Notes: generated by a model not told the origin, from the letters alone. A DNA stretch of 64,000 nucleotides from Juglans regia (GCF_001411555.2 NC_049910.1:33395250-33459249), one strand, 5' to 3'; shown: positions 46,483 through 59,724, numbered from the stretch's first letter. Program-made: numbers and translations.

Positions 46483-47723
46483 ATGTTGTTGTTATTATTA
46501 TTATTATTATTATTAAATATTTTTGCTAGGCACGTGTCAAGAACACTAACAGTTGGCTCTAACACTAGTTAGTAGGGGAAGAACCCCCAATTTTAAGGGA
46601 TGATAAGGGAGAGATTGTAGTAGTAGTACTACTTGCATGTGTTAGTCTAGTGCCTCGCTGCCTCCTGCTATTAAAGAAGCAATATCAATCATGGAAAAGA
46701 TGAAGAAAAAACCTTTATTTGATTCCTTAATATGTTAAATTCGCAGGTTGCGTGCAGAAAACCCATGCAAGAATATATGATCAGCTAAAGATAAATTGAT
46801 GAAGGGGTTCATGGAATAGCACGTACGACGTACGTGAAATTAACCAAGCTAGCTAAAAAACCAGAATCAAATTCGGAATTGGACAAAGATCAATTCATCG
46901 GATTGAAGATTCACAACAAACTTGGATTGGATATTTCAGTATTTAAAAAATAGTAATATTGTTTAAACCAAGGCTAAAGTTCATCTCATATATATTGTTT
47001 AAAAATCAAAATCTGTAGAAATTGGACAAAAAACCTTGTTTGAATAAGCAAATTTCGTGATTGAATCAGTTAGAGTACTTGACAATCCCAACATAGAAAT
47101 TGAACCATCAAATTATATACATAGGTATTTTTCAGAGGAAATGGTACGAAAAAGGACTTGTTCATTTGTTTTAATCAAATTAATCCTGGCCTGCCTCTTT
47201 TAAGGCATTCTTCACATCAGCACAAAGCCTCATTAATGGCTATATATATTGAAGTCTTTTCTAGAACAGTCATGTAATGAAGAACTTCTGCATTTCCCAG
47301 CTTCCCGCTGACACTGCCAATGCTCAGTACACACATACACAGAGAGAAAGAGAGAGAGAGAGAGGAAGTCTTCCCCATGACTTGATCAACGATGATCAGT
47401 GCAAGACAATATTAATGGTAGGTTACCATTATAAAGATATTTTATAAATTACGGCTATATATTATAAGAAGGTAATAATTATGTCATGTTTATGATCTTA
47501 GCACTTAGCATGCAGCTAGTTGTCTTAAAAGTAACTGGAAAGTTTAGGACTCTTCTACATTGGCCATCTGAATTTACCGCTTAGAAAGACTGTTTGACTT
47601 GACATGCAGTGCATTAAAAAAAAATGTAAAACTCTTTTTTTTCTTTTAATATGACCAGTGCCACACGTGTAAGGTTAAGTGGTGAATTTGAACGACAAAC
47701 TGATCATATGGGCGAGTACCATT

Positions 47724-47762
<39 letters not shown>

Positions 47763-47952
47763 GAGCATGAAACTAAAGTATCGTACTCACATAAGTCTTG
47801 TAATTATTAAATAAAATTACCAAAACAACTTGTCTCAAATACAATCAACTGTCCTTAATCACAACAAAGTCGAGGCTTTTGTTTACCAAAGAACGTACAT
47901 ATTACTGATTAATCATGAAGTGGTTTGGAAGATTAATCATGCATGACAGCCT
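46483..47952. other. DNA downstream of the YABBY gene
   Basis: No gene found. It holds an AAGAGA/GA-rich patch near 47343-47365 and an (AT)n run at 47729-47759. Confidence 0.55.
47729..47759. repeat. (AT)n microsatellite
   Basis: About 15 AT units. Confidence 0.95.
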
Positions 47953-50765
47953 TCATTTATTCAGTAATGCAGCAGCCCTTGACGTTAGATGCTTATCAGA
48001 GCCCTATTCATGAAAATCAAGAAAAACAAAATGAATCAGCAAATAGAGTTTAAAACAAGCCCTCGCATACATCATATATTGATTGTTAATATTAACTATG
48101 AATTAACATAGCCAATTAGTTAATTACTAAATGCGTCATACCAAGTAAGATTAATTAGAAATTCTACTATAGGACATAGGGTTGCACTACAAACTTTATA
48201 AAGAAAAGAAATATTACAGTCATAAAGAGATTATATAAAAATAAATTCATAAACTGACATGACTTCTTCATAATATGATATGTTATATTTATTTTATAAT
48301 AAAAAATACTAGTTTTACAATTTAATGTATTACATCAAATCACGTCAATTTATAAATATTTTTTTTGCGAATTTTTTTTTGTAATTAAAACATTTCTCCC
48401 TATAAAATCTTAGCATGCAAAGTAAATCCTTCATCCTTATTTTTCATTATCCTTAATGTATATATGTTCGCCTGGAAAACCCTTGTATATAACAGAGAAT
48501 ATGTACACAGACGATGCAATTAGCAAAAATGGAAGAGGGACGATCTTTTTTTTTTTATTTTCTCCTTCGCAAAACTTACATTGGACAGTTTAGCTTGATT
48601 GTTGGTCTCCAACATCAGCCCGAAATGAATATGAGGGAAGTGTGCCCACTACCGCAAATAAGTTTACAGCTTGTAAGTAAAATATAACAAGAAAACGAAA
48701 GTAATAAAGGGATCAGATAATATGATTATAGGAAGAAAGTCATGTTCAACTTACATTTTTTGCAGCAGTGCTAAATGCTTCCCTGTGGCTAATATCCGGA
48801 TTATTGGCCTTGATCCTCTGGATCTCCTCCCTACATTTGAAATTTTTTCTGTCCATGAGAAATGAGCCGGGGAGTAATTTTCATACCCAAAGGATAAAAA
48901 GATCAGATTTACTGATATCAATTGAATATCGATAATAGATTCGTTACTTTATAAACTGATTGTATGCAGATGGTACTCGCTGCCTCTTCTCGGGAGCTGA
49001 AATATTGGAAAACAACAGCTCATGAAATTACTGTTTTTTATTTTTTATTTTTTGAAAAAAAATAAGGATCGAGTGGAAATCATTTGAATCACATAAAACA
49101 TATGATGACTGGGTGGCTCACGTCGATTCACCACCCTTTCCTCAATGGCTGCTTGTGTGGTGACCTGTGCTCGCATTGCAATTTTGTTATTGCACTTGGA
49201 AGAGGACCCCGAGTCAATCTTGTAATCCGTTGTGCATTTCGTCGCCTAATCGTACCAAAAAAGGTGAAAGAAATCAATAACGAGAATAAATGCAGGATTA
49301 TGATTGCTTGTGTAGTGAAAACAAGCCATTAATCTTCCTACAAAAGGAGGCTTTTCTTATTCTTTAATTATTTTTTTTCCTCTTCGTTTCTATACATCCT
49401 GTGCTGTGCTGCATAAGACGGAAAAAGGCTATTTTCTTCTTTAACAGCTTTATGCTAGCTAGTTGATAAGAAAAGATCAGGACAAGATCTGGGGTTTATG
49501 TTTGGAGAGAGAGAGAGAGAAAGACCTGAAATGAAATGATTTTTATAAGAGAGAAAAGAGAGGTTGGGAGAAAAACCATCATCGAAAGACTGAATCAGTT
49601 AGAATATTGTGGTATGAAACAAATCATATTAAAAGCCCAGATTGACAGTAGTAAAATATGGATTTTCAGGGATCTGGAAAACCTTGTTTCCACAGTAAAA
49701 GACAAAGCTCATGATCAAAAGAAATAATTAAACCCAAGAACCCTACTTGTCAATCAAATCAAGGTAGTATTGTTTGAAAAAGCGGCACTTAAGATTTTTT
49801 TTTATTCTTTTATTTTTTTCCTTCAGCTTAGAAAATGCTTTGCCTTGATGGGTCAGCAGCACAGGTCCTGACGACTCTATAAAAAAGCAAAAATAATAGG
49901 TTTTGGTTATGGCGGCTGATTGCTAGGGCTTCAGTACTGCAACCAACTACTTCACAGATAAAAGAGGTTTTGAAATGCTCGATCTATGCAGAACAAAGAT
50001 CTTAAAGGCTTCGATTTTCTCAAAAAAGAAGTGAGACCTGGAGCCGTTAGGTTTAAGGGGGCCTAGCAGTAGCAACGCCCTAAAAATAAGCTGAAACTTG
50101 TGTGTGTTTGTGCAGATATTAAAAGCAATAGCTAGCACCTGAGCATCTTGCCATGACAGTGACTGAAACGCGGCGGCCATGTTCACGGACCATAGATTGG
50201 TGCAGTGCCCGCATCGGACCGTCACGATGTCAAAGAGGTTGCTGCATGGAACACTTACCTGCACAACTCCATCCCAAAAGAAAACCTTAGACTCTGGCTT
50301 CCTCCATTTGATATCAACTCAGAAAGAGAAAACAAAAACGAAAAGCCAGATTAGAAACTGATTTTAGACCAGAACTAGATGAATTACAAGAAACGTAAAA
50401 GAACAATAATGAAATTGATTTGGCCTTTTAGTTTGAACTCCCAGATTCTTTTGGGAAGAGGGCTATTTGAAAAGAAACCCTAGAAGGCGTAGTTCTTTAC
50501 TAGCTAGGTTTCTTTATGGAAGGTTGCGTTCAAGAGATATAATTCAACTGAGATCTTCATTTTTACTTTCCCCTTCTGTTAAAGAAGCTTGTTTTGCACG
50601 GGAACGTGGTTGTGCAGTGTCTTTTGTTAGGGAAAGGTAAGTTACAGACATATGGAGGAATTCAGAGAGCCAAGGACTTGTCCTCTTCGGTTTATCATCA
50701 AATGCTTGTTTGAGGCCGGATTCTGAAAGCCCACATTTAAAAAAATAAAAAATAAAACTAAACCA

Positions 50766-50807
<42 letters not shown>

Positions 50808-51220
50808 GTGAGGACTTCAGGGCCTTCAGATATGACTTTTCTTTGACTGCAAAAGAAAAAAGAAAAAGAAAAGTCCGACGATGGAGACCTGACTGTAAGA
50901 AAACAAGAAACCCTATAAATAAAATTAACCGATTTCTGTTAAATTACATCTCAACCTGATCATCATAAAAGCAAAAGCTTTCTTGAGGATCTTAAAATGT
51001 TCTTTCTCCTCAGATATGCATATGATCAGAAAGAAACTACACATACATACGAATACATAAATATATGATATTGGTCATTGGGAATCTTTAAGAGAGAAAA
51101 AAGCAGATCTCCCGTTGAAGAAAAGAGTTTCCAGATCAGAGATACCGCAAGAACGATGTTGCAAAAGTTGCAGGGGATGTAGCAGAGTTGCTCAGACGCA
51201 ACATCGATGCAGGTCGACAT
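47953..51220 (-). CDS. YAB5: YABBY transcription factor (YABBY5 type)
   Basis: Seven exons on the minus strand: 51220-51146, 50258-50139, 49245-49122, 48996-48948, 48830-48755, 48648-48580, 48003-47953. They total 564 nt and give an intact 187-aa protein with consistent phases and GT..AG borders. Residues about 9-55 form the C2C2 zinc finger ([33 protein letters not shown]). The linker has [14 protein letters not shown]. The YABBY helix-loop-helix (HMG-like) domain runs from [20 protein letters not shown] through [20 protein letters not shown] to HIHFGLMLE. It ends [14 protein letters not shown] proteins act in the nucleus in leaf and lateral organ polarity and lamina growth. The [19 protein letters not shown] and [13 protein letters not shown] wording favours YAB5 over FIL/YAB3 or CRC/INO. 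Confidence 0.95.
50770..50805. repeat. (CT)n microsatellite in YABBY intron 1
   Basis: About 18 CT units; read as GA on the coding strand of the YABBY gene. Confidence 0.95.
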
Positions 51221-51760
51221 GTTCCGTAGGCAGTCAAAGCAAACTTGTTTACCCAAGAAGGAGAAAGAAAGAAAGCAAAGGAAAGAAAAGGAAAAGAAGA
51301 ACAAGCTCTTGCAAATTACAGAACACCGAGGAGAAAGAAAAAGGCCGCTTTTATTCTCTTTCAATCCCCTCCTCCTTTAGAACTGGGCTATGTATCACAA
51401 CAGTTGAACTTAAAGGTCATATATATAGAAAATTATGTGGAGAGAGAGAGAGAGAGAAGAAAAGAGAAGGGAAGAAGGCTGGGATCCAATTAACTAGGCA
51501 CTGAAGAGGGGGAGATCTAGTACTTAAGCTAAAATAATAAGAAAAAAGGTGTGGATTTAGTATAAGTACCCACGGTTGGCAGCAAATGCTGGGACCGGAA
51601 AGGAAAGTAGTAGTTTTTAACTTGAAAGCCAAAGTGTATCCATAGCTGTTGAAGAAAGGTTAGGGCTTGAGGAGAGTAGAAGGAAGATGGAGCTTTTGCC
51701 TGCAAATAAAAATGCGCAGATGAAATGGTAATTACTAGCTAGGACCGATGAAATGGATGG
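51221..51760 (-). promoter_or_regulatory. 5' leader and near promoter of the YABBY gene
   Basis: On the coding strand this is CT-rich, with a (CT)n tract at 51439-51457 and TTTCTTTCTCCT words, common in plant 5' UTRs and promoters. The start of transcription cannot be placed. Confidence 0.45.
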
Positions 51761-52685
51761 AGTGTGTGAGTCATGACCACATGCCCTCCTTTCCCGGCCA
51801 GCTACAACACATACAGTACTGGATGAGTCATGGGGATAGAAATCTCAATTCTTAAATCATGAGTATAATACAAAACATAAATAATTGCTATATCGTGTGT
51901 ATTGTGTGTAGCAATTATCCATCTGTATATATGTCAGAATTTGAAAGTACATATATTGTATATATTCATGATCATGATGTACCGACATATATTATATATA
52001 GATATATATATATATATATATATAGCTAGGATGCCTAAAGTACTACTACTTGAACTAATAAGAAATGGATCATATGATGATCTGGTGCCTGCAGTAGTCT
52101 TGATGCTAAGACATTATCATGATATGATCCCTCTAATTTATAAGAAGAACATTATATTATATATAAATATATCGTTAATTTGAAACTAAAGTAAGCTAAG
52201 CCACCATATCTAACATCGATCCCACTTTTCAGTACTCTTTAGTACTTAAAGAGTATTATATAGCTTGCGGAAGACAACAGGTAGTACTGATCATCCCAAG
52301 TGCCATTAGCTTCTGATCTTCATATTCATTACCTGTACGAATGTCTGCAACAACATCGATGTGATCATCTCCTTCATTCTTGCCTGCAATCAAAATTGAC
52401 AATAATTAAATTAATATATATATATATATATATCAATATATCCTACTTTAGGTATAATTAATATAATTAATTTGTTCTTTTTTCATATAGGTTTTGTCAA
52501 AAAATAAGCACCCATTAGTTAAAAAGGTTAGTTAATCATTAGTTTAGTCGTCAGCAGTTAATAAAGTCATGATGATCAGTCAAAGATATGTTAGTTAAAC
52601 TAGCTAGCTTAATTAATTAGTCAGCATCTGGTTGATTAATGCTCAATGCATGTGAATAGAAACCAACGTGAAAAATAATATTTGG

Positions 52686-52688
<3 letters not shown>

Positions 52689-52723
<35 letters not shown>
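52689..52723. repeat. (AT)n microsatellite
   Basis: About 17 AT units. Confidence 0.95.
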
Positions 52724-52727
<4 letters not shown>

Positions 52728-52994
52728 GTCAATTAATTGATTCATAAATGGTATATACAAAACCAAGTAGCGCTCGATCTAATGCTGATCTTTGCTTGCT
52801 TGCTATAATTTTCGATACGATATCACGGTATATTTTGCATCCTTTTCATGGCGGCTGCTACTTGATCTTCTTTGTTAAATCCTAATTTAGATCTGAATTC
52901 TTAATTTCTTCATCATGGTCATAATCCTGATAAAGACCTAGTTATAAGCTGATCATCACATCCTTAATTTGTACTGATCTTCAAGGCTAGGATG

Positions 52995-52998
<4 letters not shown>

Positions 52999-53035
<37 letters not shown>
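52999..53035. repeat. (AT)n microsatellite
   Basis: About 18 AT units. Confidence 0.95.
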
Positions 53036-53039
<4 letters not shown>

Positions 53040-53968
53040 ACACGTATATGGTGTTTTCGTGAATACTAAATTCCCAGCAAAAGAAACACTGGCAAGTGTC
53101 ATAAATATGTGAATGCAGTCCAAGATCATGTTTGGATGATCTCAAAGAATGATTCTGTCAGAGTAATTACTTCTGGCTCTCAAGAAAAATGTCCATGAGT
53201 TCTTATTTGACTCAAATCAAAGGCCAATGGGATGAATCAGTCAACTAAGACTTTTGCCTAATTATTCTAGTAGTGGAGCTAAGTTCGGTCGAACATCAAT
53301 AGCAGCTAGCTAGCAAGATTATTGTCTTGCTTGATGGGTCTTGATCATCATGATTCCTTTTCTCATGCAGTTTATTGCCCAGTTTTAGTCTGGAATTTAT
53401 TACCACCTATTAATAATGTGTTTGCTCTAAATCCACAAGAGGAATCAACTCTGCCAAATTACCTTGATTCAGCAACAATACTGTTCATGAGTCTACATTG
53501 TTAAGTAAATGATCTACTAATTGATCTTCTGCCCAACCTATGATCGAACAAGAAAAGTTCTTCTATTATAAATGATAGACCTGTTTTGCAGTCGTTATGG
53601 CCGAATTACTAGTCATAATGTGGAAAAATGACATTAATTACATGCAAAACAGGTCTAATGAAAATAAAAGGTGCATCAATTTCTGCTCATCAAGTCTCAG
53701 GATGATCTTCTTCAACAACTCGAGAGGCAGTTAGTAGTATAGCTACTCGGTGAGACTATCCACATATAACTAGTACTAGTCAAAATTAAGCAGTGTCAAC
53801 GAAAAGAAAAGCAGCGTCAACGGCTATTAATTAATTCATGGTTTGCTCGAGTCTCATAGCTAGGTTATCATCCTTAATTGATTTCATCTCAAATAGATTG
53901 CAATCTGCTTCTTGTAATCAATCTTTTTCAAAACTTTCAAGTAATTCAACTTATCCAGATCATATTTT

Positions 53969-54111
53969 CATTACAAGAAAAATGAGTATTTGTGACGGAT
54001 TATTTATTACAAGAATGATTATTTGCGATAAAAATAGACTCATTTTAACAGGAAATAATCATTTTCACAAGAAATAGCTAACCACAAATAAACAGTTCTT
54101 TTATAGTAGTG
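53969..54111. mobile_element. Tiny CACTA-type (En/Spm-like) element
   Basis: It begins CATTACAAGAAAAATG, close to the CACTACAAGAAAAAT end typical of plant CACTA transposons, and ends TTTTATAGTAGTG. TTT flanks it on both sides, fitting the 3-bp target duplication. At 143 bp it is a MITE-like derivative without a gene. Confidence 0.7.
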
Positions 54112-54385
54112 TTTCTCTTCCGATCCACCATTAATATCGACGAGCTCTGATCTTCATGTTTTTATGAAAGGACATAAAACGTATAGAAATCAATTGTCAC
54201 TCATGGTTTGTGAAAAAACTCAATGCACATGGTCATGTTATCTTGGATCTGTGTATGTCCTCTCAACATGAGCTTGGTGCATGACCTTCACAGAGCCACA
54301 ATTGATTACTCAGTTTGCCTTCTTTTCAAGATGGGTGTATATGTTCATGATTCACATGATTCCATCATGACAATATCTATCTATC

Positions 54386-54434
<49 letters not shown>

Positions 54435-54739
54435 GGCCGGTACTCTGGTTGGCACTGTACGTCCCTTAATAAACACATGTTTATTATTTGGCTGACTATT
54501 ATTATTAGGGACAAACTTAACACTATATATGGATTGACCTGTTGCTATATAGGGTGTTGTTCAAGAGGCCACTTGCAGTCTTCGCAATGCAAATATATGT
54601 ATGGAATGACTTCAACCTCCCATTTCAGCAATATCGATCGCAAACTCATTATTGGATAACAACTGATTTTAACGTCAAGTTCGAAATTAATTTGCTAGTA
54701 TATACATATACATCTATATATACACAACCGATTAAGTAA

Positions 54740-54771
<32 letters not shown>

Positions 54772-54772
54772 C
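54112..54772. other. Intergenic DNA
   Basis: No gene found. It has AT runs at 54399-54433 and 54740-54760. Confidence 0.55.
54399..54433. repeat. (AT)n microsatellite
   Basis: About 17 AT units. Confidence 0.95.
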
Positions 54773-55023
54773 ATGCTAGGGATCCCGCTCCTTTTTTTTA
54801 TTAGTTTTTTTCCTTAGTGATTAAGAAAGTATTGTTTAATAATATTGTAAATTTTATTTTTTTTTAAATATTTAAAAGTATTGTTTTTTTTCCACATCAT
54901 TTTTTAACACTTTTAAGTATTTTTTAAAAAAGAAGAAAATTCACAATATTATTAAACAGCACTTTCTTAATCACTAAGTAAAAAAAAAAAATGGAGCAGG
55001 AGCTCCAGCGGGATCCCAAGCAT
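54773..55023. mobile_element. Foldback MITE A
   Basis: ATGCTAGGGATCCCGCT at the left is mirrored by the right end, ATGCTTGGGATCCCGCT on the other strand. The arms are over 100 bp (TTAGTGATTAAGAAAGT, TGTTTAATAATATTGT also appear inverted), so the whole unit could fold on itself. It resembles element B at 55201-55507. Confidence 0.8.
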
Positions 55024-55067
55024 TTTCCTATATATATATATATATATATATATAAATATTTCAATAT

Positions 55068-55180
55068 CACTACAAGAAAAATGAATATTTATGATGATAA
55101 TTACTGTTTACAATAAAAATTTAAGCATTTTGATAGGAAGTGATTATATTTGTAAAGAATAATTGACTACAAATAAAAGT
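55068..55180. mobile_element. Fragment with a CACTA-type end
   Basis: CACTACAAGAAAAATGAATA at 55068 is a textbook CACTA terminal sequence. I cannot find the matching second end. Confidence 0.5.
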
Positions 55181-55200
55181 CTATACACATGCATCAATAT

Positions 55201-55507
55201 ATGGATAATGCTAGAGCCAGTATTGCTGGGAGCTCCCGTTAAAAAACACTTCATTAATCATAAAGTAAAAAAAATAAAAATAAAAATATTAGTCTACTTG
55301 TTGGGAGCTGCGGCCCATTGGGATTTTTTTATTTTACTTCGTGATTAAGGAAATATTTTTTAATGATGTTATGAATTTGTTTTATTTTTTAAAAAAATTT
55401 TAAAATGTTAAAAAAATCTATATTAGAAAAGAACTAAAAAAAAATACATAAAAAACACATACTAGAGCCTAGCGGGAGCTCCCAATGGTGACTCCAGCAT
55501 TATCCAT
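55201..55507. mobile_element. Foldback MITE B
   Basis: ATGGATAATGCTAGAGCCAG at the left is matched by ATGGATAATGCTGGAGTCAC on the other strand at the right. GGGAGCTCCCG lies just inside both ends. It shares the words ATTAATCA.AAAGTAAAAAA and TTCGTGATTAAGGAA with element A. Confidence 0.8.
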
Positions 55508-56054
55508 CGCTATATATATATGTCGCCAATAATGCTATATATAGTTGCACGTAGGGTCAGGATCAAAAGCCAACATGCCTTGTGGTGCCTTTTTCCGACC
55601 TTGAGCCCTGATTTGTTGCACACAACAGAAGTTTCATGGAATTATATATATATGTGTAGTACTACCACTAGTACTGGACCATATTATATAATATTCGAGA
55701 ATGAGTAGTGCACCCTTTATGAACACTAACGTACGTTCGGGGCACTAATGTTAATGAACAGTGTCCTACATGAATAGCCCTTAACTCGATCTGTGAACAT
55801 CACCAAACTAATTACAACCAGCCAACCTATACCCTAGTGGAGTGGAGCCTCTTTGTCTCGAGTACTTGGTGGAAAGGCATAAATTCATGAAATTAATTAT
55901 ATATTTTGTTAAAAGGAAAAAAAAAAAAAAAAAAAAGGAGAAAAGATAGAAAAGCTATAGCCCAAAAAGCTAGCACTGCACCAAACATGAATGATCTTGA
56001 AAGCCGTACTATGCATTTTGTGCCTAAAAATGTTTGTATTCGTTTGTATATAAA
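55508..56054. other. Intergenic DNA
   Basis: No gene. There is an A-run at about 55917-55937. Confidence 0.55.
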
Positions 56055-58993
56055 TGTAACACCCTGTCTATGTGGATTTGGAGAGTTAACTTATGTCAAT
56101 TAAAATCATCTCTAACAACACTTTTAAAAATAAACTAAAATCTCCATAACATAATAATCTATTTGTCCAACACAAATATCCAAGTTTCTATATAAGGGCA
56201 CATCAGAAGTGCCTCACTAATATACATAAACATTTCCATAAGGACTAAGAATATTCATTACTTAAAATACCAAAGCAACATGAAATATCAACACTACCAA
56301 AATACTCTCCAAAAACCCTTGTACCCTAAGGCACTTAGTCTCTTATGATCAATAAAACTTGCAAGTACTTTCTATTCCTGACTTCCAGCTGTTACATCAA
56401 AATTATCTGAAACATATTATGGAGAAAATGGGTGAGTTATCAACAACTCAGCAAGTAGAGAACATATACTAGTATGCAAACATGAGCATTTACAGAGTTT
56501 AGAATGCAGACAAAACATTTTTTATTTTCAGAATGTAGAGTCAGAACATATTATAAAAAATATCAGAGCGAAAGTTCAAAAGAATATTCTTAATCAAAAT
56601 TCCCTTGGCAAAGCATAACTGAAACATCATATCATAACATAATTCCATGTTTAACCCATGTGGTAGGGTTGTGCAAGCCCCGGCGGCCAATCGAGTAGAG
56701 ACAGAATGTGAATCTTCCCCTTATCATTCTCGGAGCCCCGAGTGTGCACATAGGAAAGACCACGTAGAAAACCATTTTGTTTCCAAAGTGGATGCACCAG
56801 AAACAGAAAAGTTGGTACCAACCCAAACAAAGGCCACAGTTTTACACCCGTGGTAAGGTCAGAACAGAAACAGAATGTCATGCCAGAGGTTTTAGAAATC
56901 ACATCTTATCATATCAGAGTACAGAACATTTTCAGAACAGAACAAAATCAGATCACAAAAATATAATTTATGCATAAAATTTCATGTTCGCTCTCTTTTG
57001 CACAGTTCGGAAACAAAATGTCAAAATAAGTTCATGTCTATACCAGTAATGACAGAAAATATTTCCTTCTTATACAGAATTTTATGAGTAATGCAGAACA
57101 AATAACTAAGATTGTTTCCAAAATTTCTTTTCATAACAAAACATGTATATTTTCCAAAATCAACCTTAGATCATTTTATTTTATGCAAAGTGTAGCATAA
57201 GAACCCCGCATACCTGAACTCCTTAGTCTTTCAAAAATTTACTCAACAATATCGAACAAATATTAATCGTCACCTATAAAAGTCACATAATTCCCGTAAA
57301 TTTCCAATCAACCACATATTTCGATATTTAAACTTAAAAAATGCTAAAAGAACCTATTTTTAAAATCTCAAAACCTAAAATTCTCATAATTCCTAAAATA
57401 CCTTCATTTTCTAAAACTAACAATATCCACTTAATCCAATTTGTAGCGAAGAAGAAATTTATCAAATAAGTATTATGATAATAACGGAACTCAATAAATA
57501 TTAATGTTTAAAATATCTAAAATACCAACATCATATTATAAATTAATAGAATACTTTGGCTACTAAAAATTCCCATAAAATAAGTCATGAAAAACTCATC
57601 TCTAAAAAAAAAAGGTTTTCTTCCTTTTATTAACAATATTATCAAAAAATTATCTACACAAATATAATGTTTTTTAGACTTAAACAAAACCTATTTAAAC
57701 TAAGCCTAAACAATAAATCTAGAGGCATACACTAAAGGGTAAAACAGTAATAGCACTTCCTTCTATTAGGTTAACATAGTTACATATATACATATATGTA
57801 TAACTTATAAGAACATGAAAGCAAGACGAACACATACACGGAGATAAAATCATGTATGCGGCGGTAGGGGCTTACCCAAGAGAAACCGAGGCACGCGTGG
57901 AGGGGTAAGGCACAACGGAGCTGGCTGGAGGGACTATGGTAGCCCGGCTGAAGAGCAAGAGTGCGACGAAGATGTTGTTGAGTTGGGCTGAGCACGAGAG
58001 AAGGAGAGGGAGAGGTGCGCACAAGAGAGGACAGAGAGAAAGGAGGGAGTAATCGATAGAGGTACTCACCGTGAGGGGTTCCTACGGGCTGAGGTGGCCT
58101 GTGGGTGTCCGATAGCCTTTTCTATACTGGTGGCGACGGCTTGGAGTGGCTGGTGCGGTGCGGTTGTCCGGTGGTAAGAACTCTCTATTTTGAGTGAGAA
58201 AAATAGAGGTATGGTGCTCTACTTTTCGGTGGTGCAAATAGAGGAGGTGTTTTACGCGGAAAGGGTGGTGGCGCATGGCTGGAGTGGTGGATTGAGTCTT
58301 GGTGGAGTAGCGATGCGTTGGCTTGGCTGTAGGGGTGGCAGGGCTGTTGAATGCAACCGAGGCTTGCAGTTTTACAAGGGCTGGGCAAAGGCCAACGATG
58401 ACAAGAAGAGGGAAAGCTAGCACTTCCGTGCGTGGAGTTGTAATGGCTGGGTTGTGGCTACATGAAGGTGGTGAGGCGGCTGGAGTGGAGGTCTCAATTT
58501 GATATTCTGGGAAAAGGAGGACGAGCGCATTATATATATAAGATAAAAGTAGTAAAGACATAAAAACCTAGAGAAAAAGGATGGAGGAACTGCATGAAAA
58601 TGAAAAAATGGACGTAAACCGTGTGATGGAGTTGGAAGTCGTTTCCATGGGCCTGGGCTCTTAAGCCTAAATATATATATATATATATATATGCACACTT
58701 GGCCCACATCTTGAATCATGCATGAGATTATTGCATGGGCTTTTACCTTAAGTTTTTTGCCCCACTCGACTTAAAAAAAAAAATACAATTGTTCTATAAA
58801 TTTTTTGGGTGAAAATCTACTTGGTCTATTAAAAGATTTTAAACCTAATTACCAAATCTACTGAAAATTTATACTCTGCCAAAAATATCTTAAGCCCAAG
58901 CTTTATTTCAAAAATTTTTTTTTACTCGCAATCCCAAATGAAGAACTATAAGTCTAAAAATTTTGTAAAGCTACTTGATTGGGCTCAGATGTT

Positions 58994-58996
<3 letters not shown>
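56055..58996 (-). mobile_element. Probable solo LTR of a Ty3/Gypsy (Tekay/Del-like) element
   Basis: Read on the minus strand it starts TGTAACATCTGAGCCCAATC and ends GGGTGTTACA, with TG..CA borders. Long LTRs starting TGTAACA and rich in GCCCAA words are typical of the Tekay/Del chromoviruses. A TATATATATAA stretch on the minus strand near 58530-58545 could be the LTR promoter. No gag, pol or partner LTR is in reach, so it is either solo or something else. I could not find clear target duplications; an (AT)n run is right next to the 58996 end. Long frames on the minus strand (57780-58561) are proline- and histidine-rich and I regard them as chance. Confidence 0.55.

Positions 58997-58997
<1 letters not shown>

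Positions 58998-59030
<33 letters not shown>
58998..59030. repeat. (AT)n microsatellite
   Basis: About 16 AT units next to the LTR end. Confidence 0.95.
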
Positions 59031-59034
<4 letters not shown>

Positions 59035-59724
59035 ATGGGGAGAAAGCCTTTTTATATAATTTTTTTTTTAATGTATTTCTGGTATGTTAAAGCTCAAATG
59101 GAGGGTTGAAATGGGTGGAATGGAAATATCAGAGCGGCATTTTAATGCATGCGAGGGTTCTGACACCCTTTGCTCGTTTTGCTGTGGCTCTTCTCACGGG
59201 CCTCATTCACAAAGCTCCTTTCTGAGCAGCAGCTTTAATACAGCTTACATTCTCGCATGCACATTCAATAAGGAATATTGATTGTTGGAGCAACTTCCCT
59301 CTTCCGTATATACTACTAACTTGTTGAGTACTAAAGATTAGTAAGTAATAAATCATGAATTAACTCGTGCATTAATCCGCAATTAACCTAGAGAGAGACA
59401 GAGAATTAATAGAGGGAGACCAAGACTCAGCTAGCTAGAGATAGTTAAAGACATGCATGATGATCACGACAATGGCGGCGGTATGTGAAATGAGACAGAG
59501 AGGAGCAGTGTCATTATGTGGGATGTGCGGGAAAGGAGGTGTACGTGGAGATCAGACGTGAAAATTGAAATGCAAAAGATCAGAAAAAGATGTGCCTAAA
59601 GGTTTAGATTAGATATACCTAAAACAACGTCAATATTGAACTTACATATATGTAATTATTTATAATATACATTTTCGAGTGGATGCAGGATGTCATTGCT
59701 AACTAGCACCTTGCTTAACGTTAG
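59031..59724. other. Intergenic DNA
   Basis: I see no gene. GCATGCGAG near 59143 and CTCGCATGC near 59250 are inverted, but the arms are too short for a solid hairpin call. Confidence 0.5.

Larger units (their letters stand above)
51761..53968. other. Intergenic DNA with AT microsatellites
   Basis: No gene that I can support. AT runs occur at about 52002-52022, 52413-52432, 52689-52723 and 52999-53035. A stretch near 52290-52400 (-) looks like two short frames with GT/AG borders, but I recognise no protein. Confidence 0.5.

Noticed and set aside
52290..52400. Two short minus-strand frames with GT/AG borders
   Set aside because: They give GDDHIDVVADIRT and similar, which I cannot match to a family; too short to support a gene.
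57780..58561. Proline- and histidine-rich minus-strand frames, one of 159 codons
   Set aside because: They lie inside the probable Gypsy LTR and overlap each other in different frames with no known domain.
59100..59280. A microRNA precursor
   Set aside because: Only a nine-base inverted match (GCATGCGAG/CTCGCATGC); I find no known mature microRNA.
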